Shown piece after piece: positions 35,383 through 43,782 of a stretch of DNA of 64,000 nucleotides. Position 1 is the stretch's first letter. Every line of letters starts with the position of its first letter. The translations under genes were made by a program, and so were the position numbers. Source of the stretch: an uncultured Bacteroidales bacterium (lineage in GTDB: Bacteria; Bacteroidota; Bacteroidia; Bacteroidales; F082); the NCBI GenBank assembly GCA_900318085.1, contig ONJF01000005.1, forward strand, positions 38,243 through 102,242, in the 5' to 3' direction. The notes below the pieces were generated by a model that ran no database searches, was not told the DNA's origin, and saw nothing but the letters and a program-made list of their open reading frames with translations.

Positions 35383-36408
35383 TCAATTCATTAATTGTCT
35401 CAAAACTGTTGTAAACTGTTCAATATCTTCTTCAGTGGTGTCAAATGCACACATCCACCGCACCACATCGGCGTCCTCGTCCCAGTCGTAGAAGAAATAA
35501 TGGTTCTGCAGTTCCTTCCATACCTTGCGGGGCAACTGGGCAAAGACGCCATTGGCCTGCACGGGATAGACGACCTTCACGCCTGGGATGTCTTTCACTG
35601 CCTTGTAAAGCAACTGCGCCATCTTGTTGCTGTGCTCGGCATTGCGACGCCATAGGTCATTTTCGAAATAGGCATCAAACTGAGCCGCAATGAAACGCAT
35701 CTTGGAGCAGAGCTGCATGGCCTGCTTGCGACGGTATTTGAAGTCGGGACAAATGTTGGGATTGAGAAGCACCACCGCCTCCCCCATCATCAGGCCGTTC
35801 TTGGTGCCACCAAAGGAGACGGCATCCACGCCAAGGTCGGTGGTCATCTCCTTGAAGGTGCAACCCAAAGCCACGGCGGCGTTGCCCAAACGGGCGCCGT
35901 CGATGTGGACATACATGTTGTATTCCCTTGCAAGACCTACGATGGCTTTAATCTCATCCAAGGTGTACAAAGTGCCGAGTTCCGTCGGCTGCGTGATGCT
36001 GATGACCTTGGGCTGTGAGTGATGTTCAAAGCCGAAGCCATACAGGCGGGTCTTGATTAAAGCAGGGGTCAACTTGCCGTCGGGGGTGTCGACCGTCAGC
36101 AGGCGGCAGCCCACGATACGTTGCGGTGCGCCACATTCGTCCACGTTGATATGGGCGGTCTCGGCACAGACCACGGCCTCATGGGAGTTGAGCATGGCAT
36201 CGATACACAAGGTGTTGCATCCCGTGCCGTTGAAGGCAAAGAACACCCTCGCCTGCTCGCCAAACTGTTCACGGAACTTCGCCTCCGTGGCAGCACAATA
36301 TTCATCATCGCCGTATGCTACTGCGTGGTCCTTGTTCACGCGTGCGATGGCTTCCAAAACCTCGGGACATACACCCGAATGGTTGTCGCTTCCGAATCCT
36401 CGTTTCAT
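35383..36408 (-). CDS. ltaE: Low-specificity L-threonine aldolase
   Basis: The 341-residue PLP enzyme cleaves threonine and allo-threonine to glycine and acetaldehyde. The PLP lysine is Lys203 in SFGGTKNG. Asp170 in HIDGARLGNA would pair with the pyridine nitrogen, and MKRGFGSDNHSGVCPEVL matches the family N-terminus. Length is normal. The sequence just upstream of the start is an 8-bp tandem repeat; no standard -7 element is seen. Confidence 0.93.
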   Translation of the reverse strand: MKRGFGSDNHSGVCPEVLEAIARVNKDHAVAYGDDEYCAATEAKFREQFGEQARVFFAFNGTGCNTLCIDAMLNSHEAVVCAETAHINVDECGAPQRIVGCRLLTVDTPDGKLTPALIKTRLYGFGFEHHSQPKVISITQPTELGTLYTLDEIKAIVGLAREYNMYVHIDGARLGNAAVALGCTFKEMTTDLGVDAVSFGGTKNGLMMGEAVVLLNPNICPDFKYRRKQAMQLCSKMRFIAAQFDAYFENDLWRRNAEHSNKMAQLLYKAVKDIPGVKVVYPVQANGVFAQLPRKVWKELQNHYFFYDWDEDADVVRWMCAFDTTEEDIEQFTTVLRQLMN

Positions 36409-36409
36409 T

Positions 36410-36458
36410 ATCAGTTGTTCAGTTAGTCAGTTATTCAGTTGTTCAGTTATCAGTTGAC
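36410..36458. repeat. Octamer tandem repeat upstream of the threonine aldolase gene
   Basis: Six units of TCAGTTRN with a period of 7-8 bp (TCAGTTGT, TCAGTTAG, TCAGTTAT...) begin two bases from the start codon and fill the 5' leader. Confidence 0.85.
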
Positions 36459-36475
36459 ACGAGACAGAGCCTATA

Positions 36476-36564
36476 CCGTCATTGCGGACTTGATCCGCAA
36501 TCTCCTGAACAAAAGACTTATCGTTCTTGCTCAGGAGATGGCGGATGTTCCTCCACCATGACGG
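36476..36564. repeat. MITE-like imperfect palindrome
   Basis: The two arms (36476-36510 and 36529-36564) are imperfect inverted copies of each other, best at their ends (CCGTCAT and ATCTCCTGA(A/G)C). The left arm also contains a nested perfect hairpin, ATTGCGGA-CTTGA-TCCGCAAT. It sits in the 200-base spacer between glmM and the threonine aldolase gene. Confidence 0.65.
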
Positions 36565-36609
36565 TCATAGAAAGTATCGTTTTCTAATGCAACAGGGTAT
36601 CGCGTCTGA

Positions 36610-37995
36610 TTAAACCATCTTTTTAGCTTCTTCCAAAATCATATTGGCGAAACGTTCGGCCTCGGCCTCGGTCTTGCCTTCACTATAAATGCGGATGATA
36701 GGCTCTGTGTTCGACTTGCGCAGATGCACCCAACCTTCCTCGAAATCAATCTTCACGCCGTCGATAGTGGTCACCTGCTCGTTCTTGAACTTCTCGGCGA
36801 ACTTGGCCAAGATGCCATCCACATCGGTGGTAGGCGTCAACTGGATCTTGTTCTTCGACATGAAATAGGCAGGATATTCTTTCTTCAGTTCGGAACACTT
36901 CACCTTCTTCTCGGCCAACTGGGTCAGGAACAGAGCAGTGCCAACCAAAGCATCACGACCATAGTGTAACTCGGGATAGATGACGCCACCATTGCCTTCG
37001 CCACCGATGACAGCACCCACTTCCTTCATCTTTTCCACCACGTTGACTTCACCCACGGCAGCGGCAAAATACTGTTGTCCATGTTTTTGCGTCACATCAC
37101 GTAAAGCCCGCGTTGAAGAGAGATTACTCACCGTCGGGCCAGGGGTATGCTTCAAAATGAAGTCGGCCACTGAAACCAAAGTGTATTCCTCGCCAAACAG
37201 TTCACCATCTTCCTTGACGAAGACCAGACGGTCGACATCGGGGTCGACGACTACGCCGAAGTCGCAGCCCTGCTCCTTGACGTAGCGGCAGATGTCGGTG
37301 AGGTTCTGTGCCAACGGTTCGGGCGTGTGGGCGAACTTACCCGTAGGCTCGCAGTTGAGTTCGAGTACCTCCTTCACGCCGAGGGCGCGCAACATCTTGG
37401 GGATGGCGATACCACCCGTCGAGTTGACCGCATCCACGGCCACCTTGAAGTTGGCCTTCTCGATCACCTCCTTGTTGACCAAAGGCAATTGGCACACCAT
37501 TTCGACATGCTTGTCCATCCAGCCGTCAATCAACTGATAGCTACCGATTTCCTCAATCGGGACGAAGTCAAAATCGTCCTTGGCAGCCACGTCGAGCAAC
37601 CAAGCGCCTTCGGCGGCGGAAATGAACTCGCCCTTCTCGTTGAGGAGCTTCAAGGCGTTCCACTGGGCCGGATTGTGGCTGGCAGTAAGGATGATGCCAG
37701 CATCGGCCTTCAGGCCAGTCACGGCGATTTCAGTTGTAGGTGTCGTGCTCAACCCAATGTCAAGCACATCGGCGCCCATGGCCTGCAAGGTGCCGCAGAC
37801 CACCTGATTGACGAGGAAACCCGAAAGACGGGCATCGCGACCGACCACGACTTTGGGACGTTTCACCCCTTTATGATGTTGCACGAATTTGACAAAAGCA
37901 GCGGTGAATTTCACCATGTCGATTGGCGTAAGGTTGTCGCCCGGCTGGCCGCCAATGGTGCCACGAATGCCGGATATGGATTTGATAAGTGTCAT
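36610..37995 (-). CDS. glmM: Phosphoglucosamine mutase (alpha-D-phosphohexomutase family)
   Basis: The 461-residue enzyme interconverts glucosamine-6-phosphate and glucosamine-1-phosphate for cell-wall precursor synthesis. The phosphoserine is Ser106 in TASHNP. The Mg site is DPDVDR (Asp251, Asp253, Asp255), the sugar-binding loop is GEGNGGVIYPE and the phosphate loop is RKSNTEPIIRIYSEG. This is the length usually annotated as GlmM in Bacteroidota. A phosphomannomutase role cannot be excluded from sequence alone. Its spacer to the neighbouring gene contains a REP-like hairpin. Confidence 0.88.
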   Translation of the reverse strand: MTLIKSISGIRGTIGGQPGDNLTPIDMVKFTAAFVKFVQHHKGVKRPKVVVGRDARLSGFLVNQVVCGTLQAMGADVLDIGLSTTPTTEIAVTGLKADAGIILTASHNPAQWNALKLLNEKGEFISAAEGAWLLDVAAKDDFDFVPIEEIGSYQLIDGWMDKHVEMVCQLPLVNKEVIEKANFKVAVDAVNSTGGIAIPKMLRALGVKEVLELNCEPTGKFAHTPEPLAQNLTDICRYVKEQGCDFGVVVDPDVDRLVFVKEDGELFGEEYTLVSVADFILKHTPGPTVSNLSSTRALRDVTQKHGQQYFAAAVGEVNVVEKMKEVGAVIGGEGNGGVIYPELHYGRDALVGTALFLTQLAEKKVKCSELKKEYPAYFMSKNKIQLTPTTDVDGILAKFAEKFKNEQVTTIDGVKIDFEEGWVHLRKSNTEPIIRIYSEGKTEAEAERFANMILEEAKKMV

Positions 37996-38074
37996 TTATG
38001 TTGATTGTTTAATTGTTTATTCGTTGAAATGATAATACGACGTAGTCAATTGTTGAATTGAAGAATCGTTGTTA

Positions 38075-38101
38075 GTAGAGACGCCGATTTATCGCGTCTC
38101 A
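38075..38101. repeat. REP-like hairpin of the GTAGAGACG family
   Basis: GTAGAGACGC and GCGTCTCAC form a 7-bp perfect core stem (GAGACGC/GCGTCTC) around a 9-base loop, 3 bases after the stop of the phosphatase-family gene. The same GTAGAGACG head occurs in the palindrome at 47155. Confidence 0.6.
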
Positions 38102-38104
38102 CAA

Positions 38105-39235
38105 TTATTTGTTAATTGCAAAATCCAACATAATCGGATAATGATCCGATGCCTTGTATTTATGACGTTTGAAGCGTAACGGTGCCACGCCGTCTTTTGC
38201 CCAGATATAGTCGATGCGCAACAGTGGCAACTTGCCTGCATAAGTCGGCTTGATGCCTCGTCCTGCCTTGGTGAAAGTATCCACAAAGCCTGCCTTCTGC
38301 ATTTGGCGATAGTTGTATGACAGCGGAGGCTCGTTGAAGTCGCCACAAACAATCACAGGTCCTTCAATAGGTGGCATCCCGTGCAACACCGTCTGCAGTT
38401 CCTCGCTGCGCTTCTGGAAAGCATATTTCAACTTATGGAGCACCTTCTTCCCTATCGTATCAATGTTGTTCTGTCGGTCGGTGGTGTTCGTCAATATGTC
38501 GATCTCGTTGTCGGTAATCATATACGAGAGCAAGTGCACATTGGCCAAATGGAACTTGCCTTTGTCTCCTGCATCCACCTCCACCATCACACCATAGGTA
38601 TTCTCTTGGCCAAAACCTGAATCTTCAGACACCTTGGTCAAAGGATATTTCGAGAAGATGACATTGCCTCCATAATTGCTTTTGCGATTATAATAAATAT
38701 ATTGGAAACCAGCACTTTCCGCAAAGTATTCTATACATTTCGGCCGTGTCATCCCTTGTTTGAATGCCGCAAACTCCTGACAACACAAGAGGTCAGGGTT
38801 TTGTTTGCGGACCACGTCCATCACATCATTTGCCAACTGTTCCTTTTCAGTCTTCCCGTCAACATGGACAAAGTTGTGTAGGTTGTAACTCATCACCCTG
38901 ATGCTGTTTTCGGCCTCATGTATGGTCCCTAATGAAAACGACTTCACCAGGCCGGGTATAGCAATGGCCAATGCCAATACCGAGATCCACGCCTTGTTCG
39001 ACCGCATCAATAACAACAGTAAGAAAACGACTACATTAAAAATAAAAATCACCCAAAAAGCCAGGCCGAACATCGTAGTCCATATGAAGTTCTTTGGGTT
39101 GACATAAGCGTTAGCGACGCTCATGGCCATGGCCAGCAACCCGACCAAAGCCAGCACTGCCAAGATGAAGACCATCATCTTGCCGAAGAAACCACGTTCT
39201 TTGCGCACCTTCCGTTCTTTCTTCTCCTCGGCCAT
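38105..39235 (-). CDS. Endonuclease/exonuclease/phosphatase family membrane-anchored protein
   Basis: The 376-residue protein has a basic cytoplasmic N-terminus (EEKKERKVRKERG). Three hydrophobic segments follow within about residues 20-105, then a soluble EEP domain with the family motifs: MSYNLHNF, CCQEF, CGDFNEPP, DYIWAKDG and the terminal SDHYPIML. The EEP fold includes Mg-dependent phosphodiesterases and nucleases; the substrate here is unknown. The start (39235, or 39238 with an extra Met) overlaps the rhomboid stop, so translation is coupled. It is the last gene of the mutL operon. Confidence 0.88.
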   Translation of the reverse strand: MAEEKKERKVRKERGFFGKMMVFILAVLALVGLLAMAMSVANAYVNPKNFIWTTMFGLAFWVIFIFNVVVFLLLLLMRSNKAWISVLALAIAIPGLVKSFSLGTIHEAENSIRVMSYNLHNFVHVDGKTEKEQLANDVMDVVRKQNPDLLCCQEFAAFKQGMTRPKCIEYFAESAGFQYIYYNRKSNYGGNVIFSKYPLTKVSEDSGFGQENTYGVMVEVDAGDKGKFHLANVHLLSYMITDNEIDILTNTTDRQNNIDTIGKKVLHKLKYAFQKRSEELQTVLHGMPPIEGPVIVCGDFNEPPLSYNYRQMQKAGFVDTFTKAGRGIKPTYAGKLPLLRIDYIWAKDGVAPLRFKRHKYKASDHYPIMLDFAINK

Positions 39236-40146
39236 CATCTGCTGTTTTTGAATAGGAATTCCTTCTCTTCCGGCGTCAGGCTGCCGTAGCCGCTCTTGGC
39301 AATCTTATCCAAGATGGCATCCACATCACGCTCTTTTTCAGCCTTTTGTTGGTTGTATTCCTCATCGGAGCGAGGCACTTGGGGCTCATCATGAATCTCC
39401 TCGTAGGGCGTATATTCCATCTTAGGGCCACGGGGCTTGCGAGCAAACAGGCCTTTCAGCGTGAAGTCTTTTCTCAACAACAGGCCATAAACAAAGCCAA
39501 ACAAGGCACCGCCCAAGTGGGCGATATGTCCACCTGGATTCTCTGCAGAGATACTCAACAGGTCAATCACCACAAAGATGATAGCCAACCACTTGAACTT
39601 CAACTGACCGAAGAGGAAGAGACGGAGTCCGTAGTCTGGCTTGTAGGTGGCTGCGGCCACCAAAATAGCCAGTACCGAGGCAGATGCACCCAAGGCCACT
39701 GCCGAGTATTTCATGGTCTCAAAAACGGGGAAAATGTTGTAGGCCGCCACGAAGAAGATGGCGCCCATCAATCCGCCTAGGCCATAGGTCCAGGCGAGTT
39801 GCCGTCCCGAAAGGAAACGCGTGAAGATCATGCCGCCAAACCACAGCATCCACATGTTGAAAAACAGATGCCAGAAACGCTCGTGCAGGATCATATAGGT
39901 GACGGCCGACCATGGTCTATGGGCCAATGCCGTCAAGTCGGCAGGTACCGAGAGCCAAGTCACCAAGAGATTGGGGCTCTGCGACTTATAAAGCCATAGC
40001 GAGAGATTGGCGAAGGCCACCATAAGCCACAAACCCACATTGATGATGGTGAGCCATTTCAGCACAGCGTTGTTCTGTAAAAGCCCCTTCATCGGCGCGC
40101 CGAAACTGGGCCGCTGCCTGCCATATCCATCAGTATACCCTGTCAC
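39235..40146 (-). CDS. Rhomboid family intramembrane serine protease (first of two)
   Basis: The 303-residue protein has the six-helix rhomboid core. The segment HERFWHLFFNMWMLWFGG is the conserved loop/TM2 block. The nucleophile is probably Ser155 in GASA, a variant of the usual GxSG. The catalytic His210 is in GHIAHLGGALFG. A basic cytoplasmic tail of about 70 residues rich in charged residues follows. It overlaps the second rhomboid gene by 17 bases. Confidence 0.9.
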   Translation of the reverse strand: MTGYTDGYGRQRPSFGAPMKGLLQNNAVLKWLTIINVGLWLMVAFANLSLWLYKSQSPNLLVTWLSVPADLTALAHRPWSAVTYMILHERFWHLFFNMWMLWFGGMIFTRFLSGRQLAWTYGLGGLMGAIFFVAAYNIFPVFETMKYSAVALGASASVLAILVAAATYKPDYGLRLFLFGQLKFKWLAIIFVVIDLLSISAENPGGHIAHLGGALFGFVYGLLLRKDFTLKGLFARKPRGPKMEYTPYEEIHDEPQVPRSDEEYNQQKAEKERDVDAILDKIAKSGYGSLTPEEKEFLFKNSR

Positions 40147-40756
40147 CGTAAAGCTTTCCTTTCTTTTTCCAAATCAAAAGAATCACCAATCCTACCAGCA
40201 TGCCAGCCAAGTGGGCAAAATGTGCGATGCCGTCGTAGGAACGGAAGATGCCCTCAAACAATTCAATCGCCACCATGCCGATGATGAACCACTTGGTCTT
40301 AATCGGCACAAGGAAATACAAGTAGATGTAATTGTTGGGGAACATCATGCCGAAAGCCAACAGCAAGGCATAAATGGCACCCGAGGCACCCACCGAGACA
40401 TGATAGCCAGGCACAATCATATTAATCAAGCCGGCACCAATTCCACAAATCATATAGTAGAACAGGAAACGCTTCGAGCCCCATACATTCTCAAGCGTGG
40501 CGCCAAACATCCACAACGAGAACATGTTGAAAAACAGATGGTCGAAGCTGCCATGCATGAACATATAAGTAATAGGTTGCCATGGTCTGAACTCTCCTGT
40601 CTGGAGACTATAGATACCACAAATCGCATTCAGGTTGATAATGCCACGTTGAGCAAGCACATAATAGGCCAAATAACATATGGCATTGATGATCAGCAAA
40701 TGCTTTACTACGGTTGGCAACAACCTAAACCCTGCCGGTCTGTACTCTTCACTCAT
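40130..40756 (-). CDS. Rhomboid family intramembrane serine protease (second of two)
   Basis: The 208-residue compact rhomboid has HGSFDHLFFNMFSLWMFG, nucleophile Ser125 in GASG and catalytic His182 in HFAHLAGMLVG. Six transmembrane helices fit the length. It starts by ATGA overlap with the mutL stop and runs into the first rhomboid gene, so the three genes are translated together. Substrates are unknown. Confidence 0.92.
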   Translation of the reverse strand: MSEEYRPAGFRLLPTVVKHLLIINAICYLAYYVLAQRGIINLNAICGIYSLQTGEFRPWQPITYMFMHGSFDHLFFNMFSLWMFGATLENVWGSKRFLFYYMICGIGAGLINMIVPGYHVSVGASGAIYALLLAFGMMFPNNYIYLYFLVPIKTKWFIIGMVAIELFEGIFRSYDGIAHFAHLAGMLVGLVILLIWKKKGKLYGDRVY

Positions 40757-42567
40757 TGAAAATAATCCTCCATATTAATAATCACATATATCTTCTTTCC
40801 GTTGGGTGCAATCTCTGCCACATTGCAGGCAAACAACTGGTCGACAAGTTTTTGCATCTCTATTTCAGACAATTTGGTCATCGGCTTGATGGACAACTGC
40901 GCCGCCATGGTTTTGGCCAAGTTCAGTTTCCTGTCAATCTGCAAGTCGGTACGGTTAATCTTATAATTATCCAAAATCTTCTCAAGCAACGCCACGGCAT
41001 CGCAGCCTGTAGCATCCGAAGGCGTGCCATTGATCATAAAGGTGGTCGGGTTGGCTTGTTCCAAAACAAAACCCAAATTCTCCAATTCGGGAAGCATCTC
41101 CTTCAACAACGAAGCGTCGTTGGCGTTGAGGGTCAAGGCTTGTGGGAACAGTTCCTGCTGCGACATCCCGTTGTGGTTCTCCATCTCCTTTTGGAACTTC
41201 TCAAACAGCACACGGGCATGCGCCAGATGCTGGTCGATGACCAAAAGGCCCGACTTTACCGTTGTGACAATATACGACTGATTCACTTGCAGATACTGGC
41301 AGACAGGCTTGGCTACTTCCGTGGGCACTACATCTTCCGCAGGCAAATCCGTACGCTCACCATAGAGCAGTCGCCAGTCGCCCGTGGGCTCTCGATTTTG
41401 GGGTTGGTAACCGCTGCCTTCCCAATGCGACTCTCGTGGCGTCGATTCCTTGTGAAACGGATTGAAATTCGGGTCGAGCGGAATGTTAGGAATGGCCAGC
41501 GGTTGCGACATACCCATGGCAGTACTAAAGTCGTTGTTGAGTTCTGCGGATTCGTCGAAATCAATCATCGGCGAGAGGTTATGTTGTCCGATGGCTTTTC
41601 GTACTGCCGCATGAAGTATGGCATACACCAGCTTGACATCCAAGAAGTTGACTTCCGTCTTCGTCGGATGGATGTTGATGTCGATGTCGGCCGGGTCGAC
41701 CTCGATATTGAGGAAATAGCCAGGGAAGCAGTCCTGCGGCACCATCTCCATGAAAGCGTTTTCAATGGCGTGATGCAGATAGGCATGTTTGATGAAGCGC
41801 TTGTTCACGAAGAAATACTGTTCGCCGCGCGTCTTCTTGGCGTATTCCGCCTTGACGATATATCCTTCTATGCTGACGCGGTCGGTTTCCTGACGCACGG
41901 GCAGCAGCCGTTCCTCGTAGGCGCTACCGAAGAGGCCCACGATGCGTTGTTTGAGGTTGCCTGGATAAAGATGATACACCTCCTTGCCGTCGCTGGTCAG
42001 CGTGAAGCCAATCTCTGGGTTCATCAGCGTGACACGGGTAAACTCCTCCACAATGTGACGCATCTCGGCTTGGGCCGACTTGAGGAAATTGCGCCTCGCA
42101 GGGACATTGAAGAACAAATTCTTGACAGTAAACGAAGTGCCTGGCTGCATCGGCACAAGGCTTTGTTCCTTGACGACTGAACCTTCGTTGACGATCTTCA
42201 CTCCCACCTCGTCTTCGCGACGGCGTGTCTTCAACTCCACCTGGGCGATAGCTGCGATGCTGGCCAAAGCCTCACCGCGGAAACCCATGGTACGGATGGC
42301 AAAGAGGTCTTCCGCTTTGCTTATCTTGGAGGTGGCGTGACGCTCGAAGCACAAGCGCGCATCGGTCTCCGACATGCCGCAGCCGTTGTCGACAACCATA
42401 ATCATCGCCTTGCCTGCGTCTTTCACCACGAGGTCAATCTGCGTAGCGCCGGCATCCAATGCGTTCTCCATCAGCTCTTTGACTGCCGAAGCGGGGCGTT
42501 GTATCACCTCGCCTGCCGCAATCTGGTTGGCAACGCTATCAGGAAGCAACTTAATAATATCCAACAT
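40753..42567 (-). CDS. mutL: DNA mismatch repair protein MutL
   Basis: The 604-residue protein couples mismatch recognition to strand removal. The GHKL ATPase N-terminus is intact (AAGEVIQRPASAVKELMENALDAGAT, DNGCGM, TMGFRGEALASIAAI), and INIHPTKTEVNF ends the ATPase part. A linker at about 340-420 leads to the dimerisation domain. The endonuclease-type motif DQHAx2Ex4E is changed to DQHLAHARVLFE at 445-456, where Leu and Ala replace the conserved Ala and first Glu. It heads the overlapping gene cluster with the two rhomboids. Its 5' spacer is a long 7-bp tandem repeat. Confidence 0.97.
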   Translation of the reverse strand: MLDIIKLLPDSVANQIAAGEVIQRPASAVKELMENALDAGATQIDLVVKDAGKAMIMVVDNGCGMSETDARLCFERHATSKISKAEDLFAIRTMGFRGEALASIAAIAQVELKTRRREDEVGVKIVNEGSVVKEQSLVPMQPGTSFTVKNLFFNVPARRNFLKSAQAEMRHIVEEFTRVTLMNPEIGFTLTSDGKEVYHLYPGNLKQRIVGLFGSAYEERLLPVRQETDRVSIEGYIVKAEYAKKTRGEQYFFVNKRFIKHAYLHHAIENAFMEMVPQDCFPGYFLNIEVDPADIDINIHPTKTEVNFLDVKLVYAILHAAVRKAIGQHNLSPMIDFDESAELNNDFSTAMGMSQPLAIPNIPLDPNFNPFHKESTPRESHWEGSGYQPQNREPTGDWRLLYGERTDLPAEDVVPTEVAKPVCQYLQVNQSYIVTTVKSGLLVIDQHLAHARVLFEKFQKEMENHNGMSQQELFPQALTLNANDASLLKEMLPELENLGFVLEQANPTTFMINGTPSDATGCDAVALLEKILDNYKINRTDLQIDRKLNLAKTMAAQLSIKPMTKLSEIEMQKLVDQLFACNVAEIAPNGKKIYVIINMEDYFQ

Positions 42568-42600
42568 CCGAGAGTAGTTTAATTAGGAATTATGAATGAG

Positions 42601-42738
42601 GAATGATGAATGATGAATGATGAATGAATTTCCGCATTCCGCATTCCACATTCCGCATTCCACATTCCGCATTCCACATTCCGCATTCTGCATTCCACAT
42701 TCTGCATTCCACATTCCGCATTCCGCATTCCGCATTCT
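42601..42738. repeat. Two adjoining heptamer arrays upstream of mutL
   Basis: About 3.5 units of GAATGAT (42601-42627) are followed by about 15 units of TCCGCAT/TCCACAT (42631-42735), all with a strict 7-bp period. The array fills the spacer between mutL (start 42567) and the small protein gene ending at 42749. Confidence 0.95.
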
Positions 42739-42748
42739 CAATTCACCA

Positions 42749-43057
42749 TTATTTCCCAAACAATCCACCGATGACATTTTGCATCAGTGGTGTGCAGAAG
42801 ATGAAATAGAACAGGAACAAGACGAAAACGCCGAGGACGATGCGACGGATGAGTTGGGCGCGTTGTTCCTCCTTGCTCTCCTCGTCTTTAGCCGCGCCCC
42901 AACTCTTGCGCATCTTGATGCGAAGTTGTTCCTCGTGGCTCAATTTCGAATCGAGGCCAGCCGCAGCCTTTTTCTCTTCCCATGCCTGCATTTCCGGGTC
43001 ATAATAACGAGGCTGATAGTTGAATTTCTTCGGTTTATGTCTATAAAAGAAAGCCAT
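42749..43057 (-). CDS. Small protein with C-terminal membrane helix
   Basis: The 102-residue protein has a basic/aromatic N-terminus (MAFFYRHKPKKFNYQPRYYD), a charged helical middle (KLSHEEQLRIKMRKSWGAAK) and one hydrophobic helix (about 73-98; LGVFVLFLFYFIFCTPL). It is probably tail-anchored in the inner membrane. I recognise no named domain. It is upstream of mutL on the same strand with the heptamer array between, and a -7 element TATTTTTG lies at 43078-43085. Confidence 0.78.
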   Translation of the reverse strand: MAFFYRHKPKKFNYQPRYYDPEMQAWEEKKAAAGLDSKLSHEEQLRIKMRKSWGAAKDEESKEEQRAQLIRRIVLGVFVLFLFYFIFCTPLMQNVIGGLFGK

Positions 43058-43077
43058 AATAATGTCTGTTTATGCTA

Positions 43078-43085
43078 CAAAAATA
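43078..43085 (-). promoter_or_regulatory. -7 element for the small membrane protein / mutL cluster
   Basis: TATTTTTG on the minus strand, 20 bases upstream of the start at 43057. Confidence 0.5.
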
Positions 43086-43092
43086 CGCGTTA

Positions 43093-43467
43093 TTAATCAT
43101 AGTTTTCGTATCCGCCTTCCTCGCCTGAGGTGTCTAGGATGTCGGAGCCCATGCTCTGTTCGCAATCGAGCACAGCCCATTTGCCGTTCCATGTGGCTTC
43201 GAGTCCGTCCATCATGTCGTTCAACTGGCTCAACTCAGTATCGGGAATCTCTTTGGCTTGTTCCAGGTTCTCCAAGTCGGAGCGCAATCCCATGATGGCG
43301 AAGTTAAGCATCTGCAGTTCGTCACAGTCATCGATACCGCTGATCTTCTCCTCGATCGACTTCACCTCTTGCTCCATAGCCTTATACTGCTTTGAATTCT
43401 GTTCACCACACGAGTAAAGACCTAATACAAAAGCAGTTAGGATAACAAAAAACGATGCTATTTTCAT
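43093..43467 (-). CDS. Small acidic lipoprotein with coiled-coil region
   Basis: The 124-residue protein has a lipoprotein signal (MKIASFFVILTAFVLGLYSC). A heptad-like helical region (about 28-90; EQEVKSIEEKISGIDDC, LRSDLENLEQAKEI) leads to an acidic tail ending GGYENYD. No family is recognised. A -7 element TATCTTTG lies at 43491-43498. It is probably a membrane-anchored periplasmic protein. Confidence 0.75.
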   Translation of the reverse strand: MKIASFFVILTAFVLGLYSCGEQNSKQYKAMEQEVKSIEEKISGIDDCDELQMLNFAIMGLRSDLENLEQAKEIPDTELSQLNDMMDGLEATWNGKWAVLDCEQSMGSDILDTSGEEGGYENYD

Positions 43468-43782
43468 ATGATTCTATGTTTTTCAGGCTTCAAAGATACT
43501 AAAAAAAAACGATGCGAGATACCTTTTTATTATATAAGGTGCAGATAAGGAGGACAAATGGGCGCGTCGCTGTATACAATCAAAACAAAATCAAATCTTT
43601 ATAAGTTATGAACAAAATCTGTTGATTTCTTTTTAGGAAAATGCGGAAAATGTTTGGTGAAAATCGAATTGGCAATTAAAATGAATCTCTTATATTTGCA
43701 CGTTCTTATAATGGACAAAAATGAAAACGAAGCAACTAAAACAAATACAATCAACTTAATTATTAACTTTAAATTATTAACT
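43468..43782. other. 315-base divergent spacer with TonB-receptor promoter
   Basis: The spacer holds the -7 element of the small lipoprotein (43491-43498, minus) and the promoter of the TonB receptor (43669-43699, plus). From about 43700 to 43782 it is a very A/T-rich leader. Between 43500 and 43660 I see only AT-rich sequence with no gene, hairpin or repeat I can support. Confidence 0.6.
43669..43699 (+). promoter_or_regulatory. Full -33/-7 promoter of the TonB receptor gene
   Basis: TTG at 43669-43671 (-33), a 19-base spacer and TATATTTGC at 43691-43699 (-7) together match the Bacteroidota promoter model. It lies 83 bases before the start codon, giving an A/T-rich leader of about 75 bases, as often seen for strongly expressed genes. 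Confidence 0.7.

Noticed and set aside
40756-42180. 474-residue open frame antisense to mutL
   Set aside because: It is the mirror of the mutL frame with no recognisable domain.
42583-42777. Reading frame with repeated NAECGM(W/R) translation
   Set aside because: It is generated by the heptamer repeat: three 7-bp units give a 7-residue repeat, so it is an artefact of the array and not a gene.
43654-43782. Upstream start for the TonB receptor
   Set aside because: The 43-residue extension lies over the promoter and precedes the signal peptide.
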